The notes beneath the pieces are model-generated. The model made no database searches and had not been told where the DNA came from. It saw only the letters and a program-made list of their open reading frames with translations. Shown one piece after another: positions 34,319 through 44,074 of a DNA stretch of 44,074 nt (the stretch's first letter is position 1; each line of letters begins with the position of its first letter). The position numbers and the translations under genes were made by a program. The stretch comes from Jatrophihabitans sp. (GTDB lineage: Bacteria; Actinomycetota; Actinomycetes; Mycobacteriales; Jatrophihabitantaceae). Location: the NCBI GenBank assembly GCA_025927835.1, contig JAICKR010000005.1, positions 1-44,074 of the forward strand. The letters are read 5' to 3'.

Positions 34319-35455
34319 CTAGCCGAAGGTCTTGCCCTCGCCGCGGTAGGTGGGGACGGATTCGGCGACCGCACCGTCGGCCACCACGTGGATCGTCGCG
34401 AAGCGCTCGCACAGCTCACCGGCCTTGGCGTGCCGCAACCAGACCCGGTCGCCCACCTGCAGCGCCTGCGCGCCGTGGCCGCGCACCGGCGTCTGCACCT
34501 CGCCGGCGCCCTCGGTGCCGAGCAGCTCGAGGCCGGGCGTCGCGAGCCGGGGCAGCCGCGGCTTTCCGGCCGGCCCGGACGCGTGGTAACCGCCGCCGAA
34601 CAGCGTCGCGATGTCGCGGGTCGGCCGGCGCACGACCGGCAGCGCGAAGTACAGCGACGGCCGCGGGCGGAACGAGTCGTAGCGGTCGAACAACCCGGGC
34701 ACGTACAGCCCGGAGCCGGCGGTCACCTCGGTCACCGCCCGGTCGGCCGAGCTCACCTCGAGGCTGCCGGTGCCGCCGGAGTTGACGATCTCGAGCGCGC
34801 CGGCGACCTTCTCGACAGCCTCGACGACCGCGCCCCGGCGCTCCGCGAGCTCGGCCGCGGAGCGGCGCTTCACGAACCGGACCGCGGGCGAGGTGTCCTG
34901 CAGGCCGGCGATCTGCGCCTCGTAGAACATCACGCCCACGACACGCTGCCCGGCGTCGACGGCCTGCTGGGCGAGCGCGGCCGCGTCGGCCGGTGTGCGC
35001 AACGGGGAGCGCCGCACTCCGAGGTGCAACCGGCCGATGCGCAGCGACGCGTCGATGTCGAGGCACACCCGGGTGCCCGGCCCGAGCATCGCGACCTGCG
35101 CCGCGTCGTCGACCATCAGCGTTATCGCGTCGCGCAGGGCCGGGTCGGCGGCAAGCTCGGCGAGGGCCGGGCGGTCGGCGGTCGGGTAGCCCATCAGCAC
35201 GTCCGACACCCCGCCGCGCACCAGCCAGATCGCCTCGGGCAGCGAGAACGCCATGACCCCGCTGAACCCCGGCCGGGCGAGCACGCGTTCGAGCACCCAG
35301 CGGCAGCGCACCGACTTGGACGCCACCCGTACCGGCGTCCCACCCGCGCGCCGGACCAGATCGTCGGCGTTCGCGTCGAGCGCGGCGAGATCCAGCGCGG
35401 CGAGCGGAGCGGGCAGCTCGGCCGTGGCATCCGTGAGTACACGCAGGTCGGTCAT
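34319..35455 (-). CDS. PLP-dependent amino acid aldolase/deaminase (alanine racemase N-terminal fold)
   Basis: This 378-residue fold-type III PLP enzyme has an alanine-racemase-like barrel with PLP lysine K47 in RVASKSVR, and a C-terminal beta domain with HAKAGELCERF (His and Cys as possible divalent-metal ligands, as in D-threonine aldolase). The likely reaction is D-threonine aldol cleavage or D-amino-acid deamination. Its start is 17 bp from the divergent lactone oxidase gene. There is no signal peptide. Confidence 0.85.
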   Translation of the reverse strand: MTDLRVLTDATAELPAPLAALDLAALDANADDLVRRAGGTPVRVASKSVRCRWVLERVLARPGFSGVMAFSLPEAIWLVRGGVSDVLMGYPTADRPALAELAADPALRDAITLMVDDAAQVAMLGPGTRVCLDIDASLRIGRLHLGVRRSPLRTPADAAALAQQAVDAGQRVVGVMFYEAQIAGLQDTSPAVRFVKRRSAAELAERRGAVVEAVEKVAGALEIVNSGGTGSLEVSSADRAVTEVTAGSGLYVPGLFDRYDSFRPRPSLYFALPVVRRPTRDIATLFGGGYHASGPAGKPRLPRLATPGLELLGTEGAGEVQTPVRGHGAQALQVGDRVWLRHAKAGELCERFATIHVVADGAVAESVPTYRGEGKTFG

Positions 35456-35461
35456 CGTCCA

Positions 35462-35467
35462 TAGTGT
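35462..35467 (+). promoter_or_regulatory. -10 element of the aldonolactone oxidase gene
   Basis: TAGTGT fits TAnnnT and ends 5 nt before the ATG at 35473, indicating a leaderless transcript. The divergent gap is only 17 bp. Confidence 0.4.
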
Positions 35468-35472
35468 GTCTC

Positions 35473-36771
35473 ATGCCGAGGTGGACGAACTGGTCCGGAA
35501 CCGTGAGCATCGACGTCCCGGTCGCGGCACCGGCCACCGTGAGCGAACTCAGCCGCGTCGTCGCCGACGCCGCCGAGCGCGGGCAACGCGTCAAGCCGAT
35601 CGGCGCCGGGCACTCGTTCACGTCCATCGGCGCGACCGACGGGCTGCAGCTTCGCCTCGACCGGATGGCCGGCATCGTGCAGGCCGACCGCAACACGGGG
35701 CTCGTCACCGTGCTCGCCGGCACCAAGCTGCATGCACTGAACGAGACCCTGTGGGACGTCGGCCTCTCGATGACCAACCTCGGCGACATCGACGTCCAGA
35801 CGATCTCCGGCGCCATCTCGACCGGCACGCACGGCACCGGGTTGAAGTTCGGCGGAATCGCCACCCAGGTGCGCGCGCTCGACCTCGTCCTCGCCGACGG
35901 GTCGCCGCTGCACTGCAGCGCGGACGAGAATCCCGAGGTGTTCGCCGCCGCTCGCGTCGGGCTGGGCGCGCTCGGGGTCATCGCCACCGTCACGCTGCAA
36001 TGCGAGCCGGCGTACGCGCTCGCCGCGGCCGAGGCGCCGGCGTCGCTCGACGAGGTGCTCGACGAGTTGGACGAGAACGTCGTCGGCAACGACCACTTCG
36101 AGTTCTACTGGTTCCCGCACACGAGACGCGTCCTCACCAAGCGCAACAACCGGGTGCTGCCCGGCACCGAGCTGCGTCCGGTGGGGCGGTTCCGGCACTG
36201 GCTCGACGACGACCTGCTGGCCAACCGGGTGTTCGACCGGGTCAACCGGATCACCACCCGCCGGCCCGGCCTCATTCCGCGGGCGAACGCGCTCGCGGCG
36301 CGGCTGCTCAGCCCGCGTGACTTCGTCGACCGGTCGCATCGGGTGTTCGCGTCGGTGCGCACCGTCCGGTTCCGCGAGATGGAGTACGCGGTGCCGCGGG
36401 CCGTGGTGCCGCAGGTGCTTGCCGAGATCGAGACCTACCTGGCGCGCAGTGGCGAACAGGTGGGCTTCCCGGTCGAGGTGCGTTTCGCCGCTGCGGACGA
36501 CATCTGGCTCTCGACGGCCAACGGGCGGGAGACCGGCTACCTCGCGGTGCACCAGTACCACCGCCGCGAGCACGAGTCGTACTTCCGGGCCGTCGAGGAC
36601 ATCGCGAAGGACTACGGCGGCCGGCCGCACTGGGGCAAGCTGCACTACCGCGATGCGGCCGCGCTGCGCGAGGTGTATCCGCAGTTCGACGAGTTCGTGG
36701 CACTGCGCGACAAGCTCGACCCGCAGCGTGTGTTCGGCAACGAGTACCTGACCCGCGTACTTGGTGGCTGA
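35473..36771 (+). CDS. D-arabinono-1,4-lactone oxidase / L-gulonolactone dehydrogenase family
   Basis: This 432-residue VAO-type flavoprotein has GAGHSFTS at 44-51 (H47 in the place of the covalent FAD histidine in oxidases), STGTHGTG in the FAD domain, and the ALO C-terminal domain ending HWGKLHY (386-392) and LDPQRVFGN. It oxidises an aldono-lactone to an ascorbate-like product with O2 or an electron acceptor. Mycobacteria have a similar L-gulonolactone dehydrogenase. The ATG at 35473 is preferred over a GTG nine bases earlier because of the promoter position. Confidence 0.9.
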   Translation: MPRWTNWSGTVSIDVPVAAPATVSELSRVVADAAERGQRVKPIGAGHSFTSIGATDGLQLRLDRMAGIVQADRNTGLVTVLAGTKLHALNETLWDVGLSMTNLGDIDVQTISGAISTGTHGTGLKFGGIATQVRALDLVLADGSPLHCSADENPEVFAAARVGLGALGVIATVTLQCEPAYALAAAEAPASLDEVLDELDENVVGNDHFEFYWFPHTRRVLTKRNNRVLPGTELRPVGRFRHWLDDDLLANRVFDRVNRITTRRPGLIPRANALAARLLSPRDFVDRSHRVFASVRTVRFREMEYAVPRAVVPQVLAEIETYLARSGEQVGFPVEVRFAAADDIWLSTANGRETGYLAVHQYHRREHESYFRAVEDIAKDYGGRPHWGKLHYRDAAALREVYPQFDEFVALRDKLDPQRVFGNEYLTRVLGG

Positions 36772-36777
36772 GCTTGG

Positions 36778-38260
<1,483 letters not shown>

Positions 38261-38302
38261 TCGCAGCGGCGTGTGCTGCCGCGATTTGGCGGCGCGCGCG
38301 CC

Positions 38303-38308
38303 TAGGGT
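38303..38308 (+). promoter_or_regulatory. -10 element of sepH
   Basis: TAGGGT fits TAnnnT and ends 6 nt before the ATG at 38315, so a leaderless transcript is likely. Confidence 0.4.
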
Positions 38309-38314
38309 CGGCGC

Positions 38315-39292
38315 ATGCGCGAGCTGCGTTTCGTGATGCTCTCCGAGGACGGTGAGCAGCTGGTCGTCGAGGACACCGAGTGCGATGTCCGCTTCGCGGT
38401 GCGACTCGACGACACCCTGCGCCGGGCGGTCACCGCCGAGCCGCCTCGGCGGCCCGCGCCGGCACCGGCCGCGGCCGAGCCCGACGTCGCGCAGCCGGCG
38501 ATCGGCCCGCGTGAGATCCAGGTGCGGGTGCGGGCCGGCGAATCCCCGCAGGAGCTCGCCGAGACCTACGACATGCCGCTCGAGCGCGTGATGCGCTTCG
38601 CCGGCGCGGTCATGGACGAGCGCATCCGGATCGCCGACGAGGCCCGGCGGGCGCGCGCCCGCCGCGGCACCGAGGGCGGCGACAGCAAGCTCGTGTTCTT
38701 CGGCGAGGCCGTCGACGAGCGGTTCCGCGCGCACGGCATCGACCCCGAGTCGGTGTCGTGGGACGCGCGCCGGCGCGACGACGGCGAGTGGCTGGTCGTC
38801 GCGTCCTGGCTGGGTGGCGAGGCCACGCACCTCGCCGAGTGGCTGTTCTCGCGCAGCTCACGCACGGTCGCCCCACTCGACGACACCGCGTCCGACCTGC
38901 TCAGCGACCGGCCGATCCGTCCCGTGGTGCCGCCGCAGCCGGCCCGTGCGCTGTCGTCCGCGCCGCCGCTCGCCCCCGGCATCGTCGCGTTCCCGCCGAT
39001 GCCCGACGCCGAGACCGGTCCGGTGCCGCACGTCGAGGAGGTATTCGACCAGGACGCCCCGCCCGAGGGACCGCGGACGATCGCGCCGCTCGTCCCCGCT
39101 GCGGCCGCAACGCTCGACTACGACGAGCCGCCGCTGCCGCTGGGCATCTCCGACCCGGCCCCGCAACATGCCGCCGGTACGTTGCGCAACCTGGGCGTGA
39201 GCCGCCGCGACGAGACCGACGAGGAGCGCGCCGCCCGCGCCCGCGTCCCGTCCTGGGACGACATCCTGCTGGGCATCAAGCGCCGCGACTGA
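38315..39292 (+). CDS. sepH: Septation protein SepH
   Basis: This 325-residue DUF3071 protein has an N-terminal domain (1-165) opening MRELRFVMLSEDGEQLVVED and containing the helix-turn-helix-like ELAETYDMPLERVMRFAG and WLVVASWLGGEATHLAEW segments. A proline- and acid-rich disordered linker follows, with a short conserved C-terminal VPSWDDILLG motif. SepH binds FtsZ and promotes Z-ring assembly in streptomycetes and mycobacteria. Length and layout match the family, and it is monocistronic or read through from serC. Confidence 0.93.
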   Translation: MRELRFVMLSEDGEQLVVEDTECDVRFAVRLDDTLRRAVTAEPPRRPAPAPAAAEPDVAQPAIGPREIQVRVRAGESPQELAETYDMPLERVMRFAGAVMDERIRIADEARRARARRGTEGGDSKLVFFGEAVDERFRAHGIDPESVSWDARRRDDGEWLVVASWLGGEATHLAEWLFSRSSRTVAPLDDTASDLLSDRPIRPVVPPQPARALSSAPPLAPGIVAFPPMPDAETGPVPHVEEVFDQDAPPEGPRTIAPLVPAAAATLDYDEPPLPLGISDPAPQHAAGTLRNLGVSRRDETDEERAARARVPSWDDILLGIKRRD

Positions 39293-39326
39293 TCGGTCGA
39301 TTGCGTTACGGATCCCCGCCTCCGGG

Positions 39327-39342
39327 TGTCACCAACGTGACA
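39327..39342. promoter_or_regulatory. Possible operator upstream of the orphan gene
   Basis: TGTCAC-CAAC-GTGACA is a perfect 6-bp inverted repeat 47 bp before the -35 hexamer of the 39429 gene. It could be a repressor or activator site, or the weak end signal of sepH 35 bp upstream. Confidence 0.3.
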
Positions 39343-39373
39343 GCCCGATTCGCCGGATGAGGGCCCAAGGTCC

Positions 39374-39403
39374 TTGATGCGGCGAGCTGCCCGTCGATAC
39401 GTT
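39374..39403 (+). promoter_or_regulatory. Promoter of the orphan gene
   Basis: TTGATG (39374-39379) and TACGTT (39398-39403) are separated by 18 bp, with a predicted start near 39410. GGAGG (39419-39423) lies 5 nt before the GTG at 39429. This is the clearest promoter-plus-ribosome-site arrangement in the window, so expression is probably strong. Confidence 0.5.
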
Positions 39404-39428
39404 TGGTCCCCCTTACTCGGAGGCCATC

Positions 39429-40442
39429 GTGGGCGATCTACGTAACAGCATCCTCGAACTCCAGAAGCAGGTCCTGGCCGCCGCGAAGTCCGGTGACGAG
39501 CTGGCGGTCCAGCTCGAGAAGGACGCCGCACAGGCCGGCTCGCACTTCGAGCGATTCTGCGGCGGCGTCGAGGTCCTGTGGAACTACGTCGACGCGATGT
39601 TCGACAAGAACGGTCGCGACATCAAGGCGCACATGAACGACAAGCTGTCCGAACACTCCGACTCGGAGATCACTTCGTACCTGACCGGGATCAAGAAGGC
39701 CGCTGAGGAAACCCTCACCGCCATCAAGACGTTCGAGACCACTCAGGCGAAGCTGCCGCCGGAATACGCGCGTATCGATGCGGCGATCGCGACGATCCGC
39801 CGCAACATCGAGAAGAAGCGTTCGAAGCTGTTCAACTCGAAGAAGTACAAGGCGAAGCTGACCACCTACGATCGCGCACTCGACGAGATCGTCACCGCGG
39901 TCGAAGGCCGGCGCAAGATGCTGAAGGACTTCTCGAAGAAGAAGACGAAGACCCCGCAAGCTGTGAGCTCGCGCCTCGTCCTGCCGAGTTGGAAGCTCGT
40001 CGACGTCGAGAACGCAGCCGGCATCGGGCTCGAGGGCGCGCTCAAGCAGATGAAGCAAGAGGTCGAAGAGGGCAAGTACGTCGGGCGCAAGTTCCACGAG
40101 AACGGCGACCTCAAGGAAGCCTTCGGCACGCTGAAGCAGTGGGCGGGCGAAGCGGACGCGATGGATCAGGAGGTCCAGAACCTCGACCCCAACGCCGTCA
40201 AGCCCATCAAGGACGTGAAGATCTTCTCCGGCTCGAAACTCGTCGGGACGGCCGCCAAGGCGACCTTCCAGGGCAAACGCCCGATGGAGATCCAGTCCGT
40301 CACCTGGCAGCGCGGCGTGAACACCTTGTCGCTGTTGCAGAAGCCCGTCCGGCTCGAGGCGAAGTACGTCACGGGCGACGGCAGCTTCGTGCACGACATG
40401 AAGGTCAACGGGATCAAGGACACGACGCTCAAACTGACCTGA
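39429..40442 (+). CDS. Unrecognised lysine-rich coiled-coil protein
   Basis: This 337-residue soluble protein has no signal peptide or membrane segment. Residues 1-175 are almost wholly helical with heptad-like patterns and many Lys/Glu, including an RRNIEKKRSKLFNSKKYKAKL stretch and a KKKTKTP linker. After a short hydrophobic RLVLPSW segment come more helices (to about 255). The last 85 residues look like a beta-sandwich (KDVKIFSGSKLVGT through VNGIKDTTLKLT). Lysine is encoded almost only by AAG, yet the gene is less GC-rich and much richer in Lys than its neighbours. I do not recognise a family. The layout suggests a structural or pore-forming-like protein, but that is a guess. Confidence 0.8.
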   Translation: MGDLRNSILELQKQVLAAAKSGDELAVQLEKDAAQAGSHFERFCGGVEVLWNYVDAMFDKNGRDIKAHMNDKLSEHSDSEITSYLTGIKKAAEETLTAIKTFETTQAKLPPEYARIDAAIATIRRNIEKKRSKLFNSKKYKAKLTTYDRALDEIVTAVEGRRKMLKDFSKKKTKTPQAVSSRLVLPSWKLVDVENAAGIGLEGALKQMKQEVEEGKYVGRKFHENGDLKEAFGTLKQWAGEADAMDQEVQNLDPNAVKPIKDVKIFSGSKLVGTAAKATFQGKRPMEIQSVTWQRGVNTLSLLQKPVRLEAKYVTGDGSFVHDMKVNGIKDTTLKLT

Positions 40443-40553
40443 GCAGCGGGCCCCTTCGCGAGTCCCTCCAGCTCAGAACTGCTCGACCCACTGCGCGCGA
40501 TACGCGGGCGGATCCCATCCTTCCTACCGCAAGGCGCCCCAGCTTCGGTCCGC

Positions 40554-40584
40554 TTGAGTTGAAGTGGGGTTCAACTTCTAGCCT
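40554..40584 (+). promoter_or_regulatory. MerR-type promoter for the ABC exporter
   Basis: TTGAGT (40554-40559) and TAGCCT (40579-40584) are separated by 19 bp instead of 17. A perfect inverted repeat AGTTGAA-GTGGGG-TTCAACT (40557-40576) fills the spacer. An overlong spacer with the operator inside is the hallmark of promoters activated by MerR-family proteins through DNA untwisting. The start codon is 68 bp downstream. No MerR gene is seen nearby. Confidence 0.6.
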
Positions 40585-40652
40585 GGAACGATGCCGGCCT
40601 GCCGCGAAACTGAGTCGCCCGATGACGGGGTTGCCACGTACCGTCGACGGAC

Positions 40653-42419
40653 GTGACGACGGCAGCGCAGCCTTCACAGGTGAGCACCGTCGCGACCCTG
40701 TGGCGGTTGCGGCGCTGGGCTCGCCCGCACCGTCGCGCCATCTTCTTCATGCTCGCCGCGGCCTGTGGGGCGATGCTCGCCCAGTCACTGGTCCCGATTG
40801 TCATCGGCAAGGTCGTCGACGGGCCGATCCGGCATCACGACACGGCTGGGCTGTGGGAGCTCAGCGGCGTCGCGCTGCTGTTCGGCGTCACGGAATCGGG
40901 TCTGTTCTTCGCCCGCCGGCGCGCAATGGCGATCTCCGCGCTCGGTGTCGAGACCGACCTGCGCCGGGACCTCTTCGCACACGTCCAGCGGCTGCCGGTC
41001 TCCTTTCACGACCGCTGGCCCTCGGGCCAGCTGCTCTCGCGCCTCACCACCGACCTCTCGACGCTGCGCCGCTTCATCGGGCTCGCCGCGGTCTTCCTGC
41101 TCGCCAGCACGCTGACGATCTGCGTCGTGGTCGTCCTGCTGATCACGATCCAGCCGTGGCTCGGCCTCATCGTGCTCGTCTCGATGGTGCCGCTGCTGAT
41201 CGGCACCCGCCGCTTCGAACTGCGCTACAGCCGCGACGCGCGCCGCGCACAGGACCTCACCGGTGACCTCGCGACGTCGGTCGAGGAATCCGCACTCGGC
41301 ATCCGGGTCATCAAGGCGTTCGGCCGCCGTCCGCACATGCTGGCCCGGTTCCGCGCCGATGCGCAACGGCTGCAGTCGGCCGAGCTCACCAAGATCCGCA
41401 CCCTCGGGCTGTTCTGGGCGCTGCTCGAAGGGCTGCCGCAGGTCGTGCTCGCGCTGGTCACGGTCGGCGGCGTCTATGCCACCGCGCACCACGCGATCTC
41501 GGTGGGCCAGCTCGTGGCGTTCGTCGCGCTGTACCTGACGCTCGTCTGGCCGATCATCATGCTGGGCTGGCTGCTCGCCCTGACGCAGGAGGCCGCGAGC
41601 GCGTGCCGGCGCATCTTCGAGGTGCTCGACACCGAACCGACGATCCTCGACCCGCAGCGCCCGGTGCCGGCCGAGCAGGGCACGACGCTGCAGTTCGAGG
41701 ACGTGCACTTCCGCTACGAGGACGGCGAGGACGAGGTACTGCGCGGTATCGACCTCGAGCTGCGCGCCGGCGAGACCATGGCGCTGGTCGGCGCGGTCGG
41801 CTCGGGCAAGACCACGCTTACCGCGCTCGTGCCGCGGCTCTACGACGTCACCGGCGGACGCGTGCTCATCGGCGGCGTCGACGTGCGCGACCTGCGCCTC
41901 GACCAGCTGCGCCATGCGGTCACGACTGCGTTCGAGGACGCGACGCTGTTCTCCGCGAGCGTGTACGAGAACCTCACCCTCGGCCGGGCCGGCATCACCG
42001 ACGCCGACGTCGCCGAGGCGATCGACGTCGCGCAGGCGCAGTTCGTCCACGACCTGCCGTTCGGACTCGACACCCGCATCGGCGAGCAGGGCCTGTCGCT
42101 GTCCGGCGGGCAGCGGCAGCGCCTCGCGCTGGCCCGCGCGGTGCTGGGCCGGCCGCGGGTACTCGTCCTCGACGACCCGCTGTCGGCGCTCGATGTGCAC
42201 ACCGAGTCGCAGGTCGAAGCGGCGCTGCGTCGGGTGCTTGCCGAGACCACCGCGCTCGTCGTCGCGCACCGCCCGTCCACCGTGCTGCTCGCCGACCGGG
42301 TCGCGCTGCTCGCCGACGGCCGGGTCGCCGCGGTGGGCACGCACTCCGAACTGCTCGACACCGTTCCCGCCTACCGGCAGCTGCTCGCCCAGTCCTCCGA
42401 GCTAGAGGGGGTGAGCTAG
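40653..42419 (+). CDS. ABC exporter subunit with degenerate catalytic site
   Basis: This 588-residue half-transporter has six membrane helices (about 25-310) fused to a nucleotide-binding domain. Walker A GAVGSGKTT is near 379-387, signature LSGGQRQR near 483, Walker B LVLDD with D507, and the switch histidine in VAHRPST. The catalytic glutamate is D508, as in the degenerate half of heterodimeric exporters such as BmrC/TM287. It is followed without a gap by the second subunit. Substrate is unknown; drug or lipid export is typical. It starts with GTG at 40653. Confidence 0.92.
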   Translation: MTTAAQPSQVSTVATLWRLRRWARPHRRAIFFMLAAACGAMLAQSLVPIVIGKVVDGPIRHHDTAGLWELSGVALLFGVTESGLFFARRRAMAISALGVETDLRRDLFAHVQRLPVSFHDRWPSGQLLSRLTTDLSTLRRFIGLAAVFLLASTLTICVVVVLLITIQPWLGLIVLVSMVPLLIGTRRFELRYSRDARRAQDLTGDLATSVEESALGIRVIKAFGRRPHMLARFRADAQRLQSAELTKIRTLGLFWALLEGLPQVVLALVTVGGVYATAHHAISVGQLVAFVALYLTLVWPIIMLGWLLALTQEAASACRRIFEVLDTEPTILDPQRPVPAEQGTTLQFEDVHFRYEDGEDEVLRGIDLELRAGETMALVGAVGSGKTTLTALVPRLYDVTGGRVLIGGVDVRDLRLDQLRHAVTTAFEDATLFSASVYENLTLGRAGITDADVAEAIDVAQAQFVHDLPFGLDTRIGEQGLSLSGGQRQRLALARAVLGRPRVLVLDDPLSALDVHTESQVEAALRRVLAETTALVVAHRPSTVLLADRVALLADGRVAAVGTHSELLDTVPAYRQLLAQSSELEGVS

Positions 42420-44074
42420 ATGACCGACGTGGTGGAGAACCCGTCCGAGGCGGTCACCTGGCAGGGCCGGCTCACCCCCGACTCGCAGGCGCGCGCCAAC
42501 CAGGAAGCGGACGCCGCGCAGGGCATCGCACTGCGATCGGCCGGGCGGAAGCTGCTCGGCGAGCTGGTGCGTCCGCACAAGCGTCCCATCGTCGGCGTGC
42601 TGCTCATCGTGCTCGCCCAGGTCGCGGCCACGATGGCCGCGCCCTGGCTGGTCGGCGTCGCGATCGACACGTCTCTGCCCGATGCGCGCGACGGCCGCTA
42701 CACGTCACTCGTCGTCGTCGGCGTGCTGCTGCTCGTCGCGGCGCTGCTGTCGGGGTGGCTGCGCTCGGTGTTCGTCCTGCGCAGCGGCGTCATCGGGCAG
42801 GACATCCTGTTCGATCTGCGCCAGCGCGGCTACGACCACATGCAGGCGCTGTCGGTGTCCTTCCACGAGCGGTTCACGTCCGGCCGGGTGATCTCGCGGC
42901 TGACGTCCGACGTCGACACGCTGACCGAGTTGCTCGACAGCGGGCTCGACGGGCTGCTGACGGCGGTGTTCAACAGCACCGCGATTGCCGTGCTGCTGCT
43001 CGTGCTCGACCCGCCGCTCGCCGCGATCGCGCTCACCTCGCTGGTGCCGCTGTGGCTGCTCTACCGGTGGTTCTCACCGCGGGCCGCGGTCGCGTTCCGG
43101 CGCACCCGCGAGACGGTGGCGACGATGATCGTCAGCATCGTCGAGACGTTCAACGGCATCCGCGCGGTGCAGGCGTTCCGCCGCGAGAAGCGCAACGACG
43201 CCATCTTCGCCGAGCTGAACGACGGCTACCGCGAGGCGAACCGCGAGACGTTCAACCTGCAGGCGTGGTTCATCCCGGGCACTGCGCTCATCGGCAACGT
43301 GGCCACCGTGGTCGTGTTACTGGTCGGCGGCTACCGGGTGTCGAACGGCGGGCTCGAGCTCGGCGTGCTCACCTCGTTCCTGCTCTACCTGCGCCAGTTC
43401 TACGATCCGATGCAGGACATCGGCGTGTTCTACAACTCGCTGCAGTCGGCCACCGCCGCGCTGGAGAAGATCGCGATCGTGCTCGCCGAGCCGCCCAGCG
43501 TGGCCGAGCCGGAGGTGCCGGCCGAGCTGGTCCACCCGTTGCGCGGCGCGGTCGCGCTCGAGGGGGTCACGTTCGCCTACCGCTCCGACCGGGTCGTGTT
43601 GGCCGAGCTCTCACTCGACATCCCGGCCGGGCAGACCGTCGCACTGGTCGGCGCGACCGGCGCGGGCAAGACGACGATCGCGAAGTTGATCTCGCGGTTC
43701 TACGACCCGACGTCCGGGACGGTGCACCTCGACGGCGTCGACCTGCGCGACATCGCCGACGCCGACCTGCGGCACGCGGTCGTCATGATCACGCAGGACG
43801 GCTTTCTGTTCTCGGGTTCGGTCGCCGACAACATCGGTTTCGGCCGGCTCGGCGCCTCGCGGGCGGAGATTGTGGCCGCCGCGACGGCAGTCGGTGCGCA
43901 CGAGTTCATCACCGGCCTGCCCGACGGCTACGACACCGACGTGCGCAAGCGCGGTGGCCGGCTCTCCGCCGGCCAGCGCCAGCTCGTCGCGTTCGCGCGC
44001 GCGTTCCTCGCCGACCCGGCGGTGCTCATCCTCGACGAGGCGACGTCGTCGCTCGACGTGCCGAGCGAGCGCGC
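42420..44074 (+). CDS. ABC exporter subunit with canonical catalytic site (partial)
   Basis: The ATG follows directly on the TAG of the first subunit, with AGAGGGGGTGAG just upstream as ribosome site. The 551 visible residues hold an N-terminal extension, six membrane helices, and a nucleotide-binding domain with GATGAGKTT, LILDE (catalytic E540) and ATSSLD. The signature is LSAGQ rather than LSGGQ. The frame is open at the window's right edge, so the C-terminus, including the switch histidine, is missing. With the first subunit it should form a heterodimer: this chain supplies the active glutamate, and its altered signature faces the degenerate site. Confidence 0.92.
   Translation, partial: MTDVVENPSEAVTWQGRLTPDSQARANQEADAAQGIALRSAGRKLLGELVRPHKRPIVGVLLIVLAQVAATMAAPWLVGVAIDTSLPDARDGRYTSLVVVGVLLLVAALLSGWLRSVFVLRSGVIGQDILFDLRQRGYDHMQALSVSFHERFTSGRVISRLTSDVDTLTELLDSGLDGLLTAVFNSTAIAVLLLVLDPPLAAIALTSLVPLWLLYRWFSPRAAVAFRRTRETVATMIVSIVETFNGIRAVQAFRREKRNDAIFAELNDGYREANRETFNLQAWFIPGTALIGNVATVVVLLVGGYRVSNGGLELGVLTSFLLYLRQFYDPMQDIGVFYNSLQSATAALEKIAIVLAEPPSVAEPEVPAELVHPLRGAVALEGVTFAYRSDRVVLAELSLDIPAGQTVALVGATGAGKTTIAKLISRFYDPTSGTVHLDGVDLRDIADADLRHAVVMITQDGFLFSGSVADNIGFGRLGASRAEIVAAATAVGAHEFITGLPDGYDTDVRKRGGRLSAGQRQLVAFARAFLADPAVLILDEATSSLDVPSER

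Overview
The window is chromosomal DNA of a high-GC actinomycete. Evidence: strong GC bias at third codon positions, frequent GTG starts, a SepH cell-division protein, a DUF5709 protein, bacterial Ku, a CitA-type citrate synthase and a KstR-like operator. Nothing here fixes the genus. serC, sepH and citA lie close together, as I recall they do in mycobacteria.

Layout. (1) 1-1030: the end of an integrated mobile element. A 3' fragment of tRNA-Arg(CCT) at 988-1030 is the likely attachment core, with short direct repeats resembling integrase arm sites at 837-866 and 890-905. One cargo gene (168-770) is visible and the rest lies outside the window. (2) 1033-10373: a BBE-type flavoprotein, a small basic protein, Ku, CsoR with its operator, an NTF2-like protein, a bifunctional penicillin-binding protein and a cyclase-ATPase-TPR regulator. 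(3) 10432-15336: a probable steroid or lipid oxidation locus around a KstR-like box at 11760-11773. An SDR and a broken DUF2236 oxygenase gene lie leftward; a flavin monooxygenase, a cholesterol-oxidase-like GMC enzyme and an acetoacetate-decarboxylase-fold enzyme lie rightward. (4) 15492-22175: a hydrolase-cyclase fusion, two hairpins, an amidohydrolase, a beta-lactamase-fold hydrolase, and a cyclooxygenase-like haem peroxidase with an unknown partner. (5) 22176-22904: the longest gene-free stretch, with a strong hairpin, a degenerate tandem array of about 47-50 bp period, and three DnaA-box-like sites. (6) 22905-31908: FadH with a PadR regulator, a threonine-dehydratase-like enzyme, an MBL hydrolase, DUF5709, photolyase, and a tightly overlapped pdxH-MFS-aldose epimerase operon. 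(7) 31967-40442: CitA, a decayed FMN reductase, a cutinase lipoprotein, a PLP aldolase/deaminase, an aldonolactone oxidase, an MmcQ/YjbR protein, SerC, SepH and an unrecognised lysine-rich coiled-coil protein. (8) 40554-44074: a heterodimeric ABC exporter behind a MerR-type promoter; the second subunit runs off the right edge.

Themes. Lipid and steroid oxidation recurs (GMC oxidase, flavin monooxygenase, SDR, FadH, peroxidase, cutinase). At least eight genes have a TAnnnT hexamer 5-7 nt before the start codon, which points to leaderless transcripts. Two genes are clearly decayed. The best candidates for something undescribed are the tandem array with DnaA-like boxes, the KstR-box locus, the peroxidase with its partner, the orphan protein at 39429, and the MerR-type promoter with no regulator beside it.
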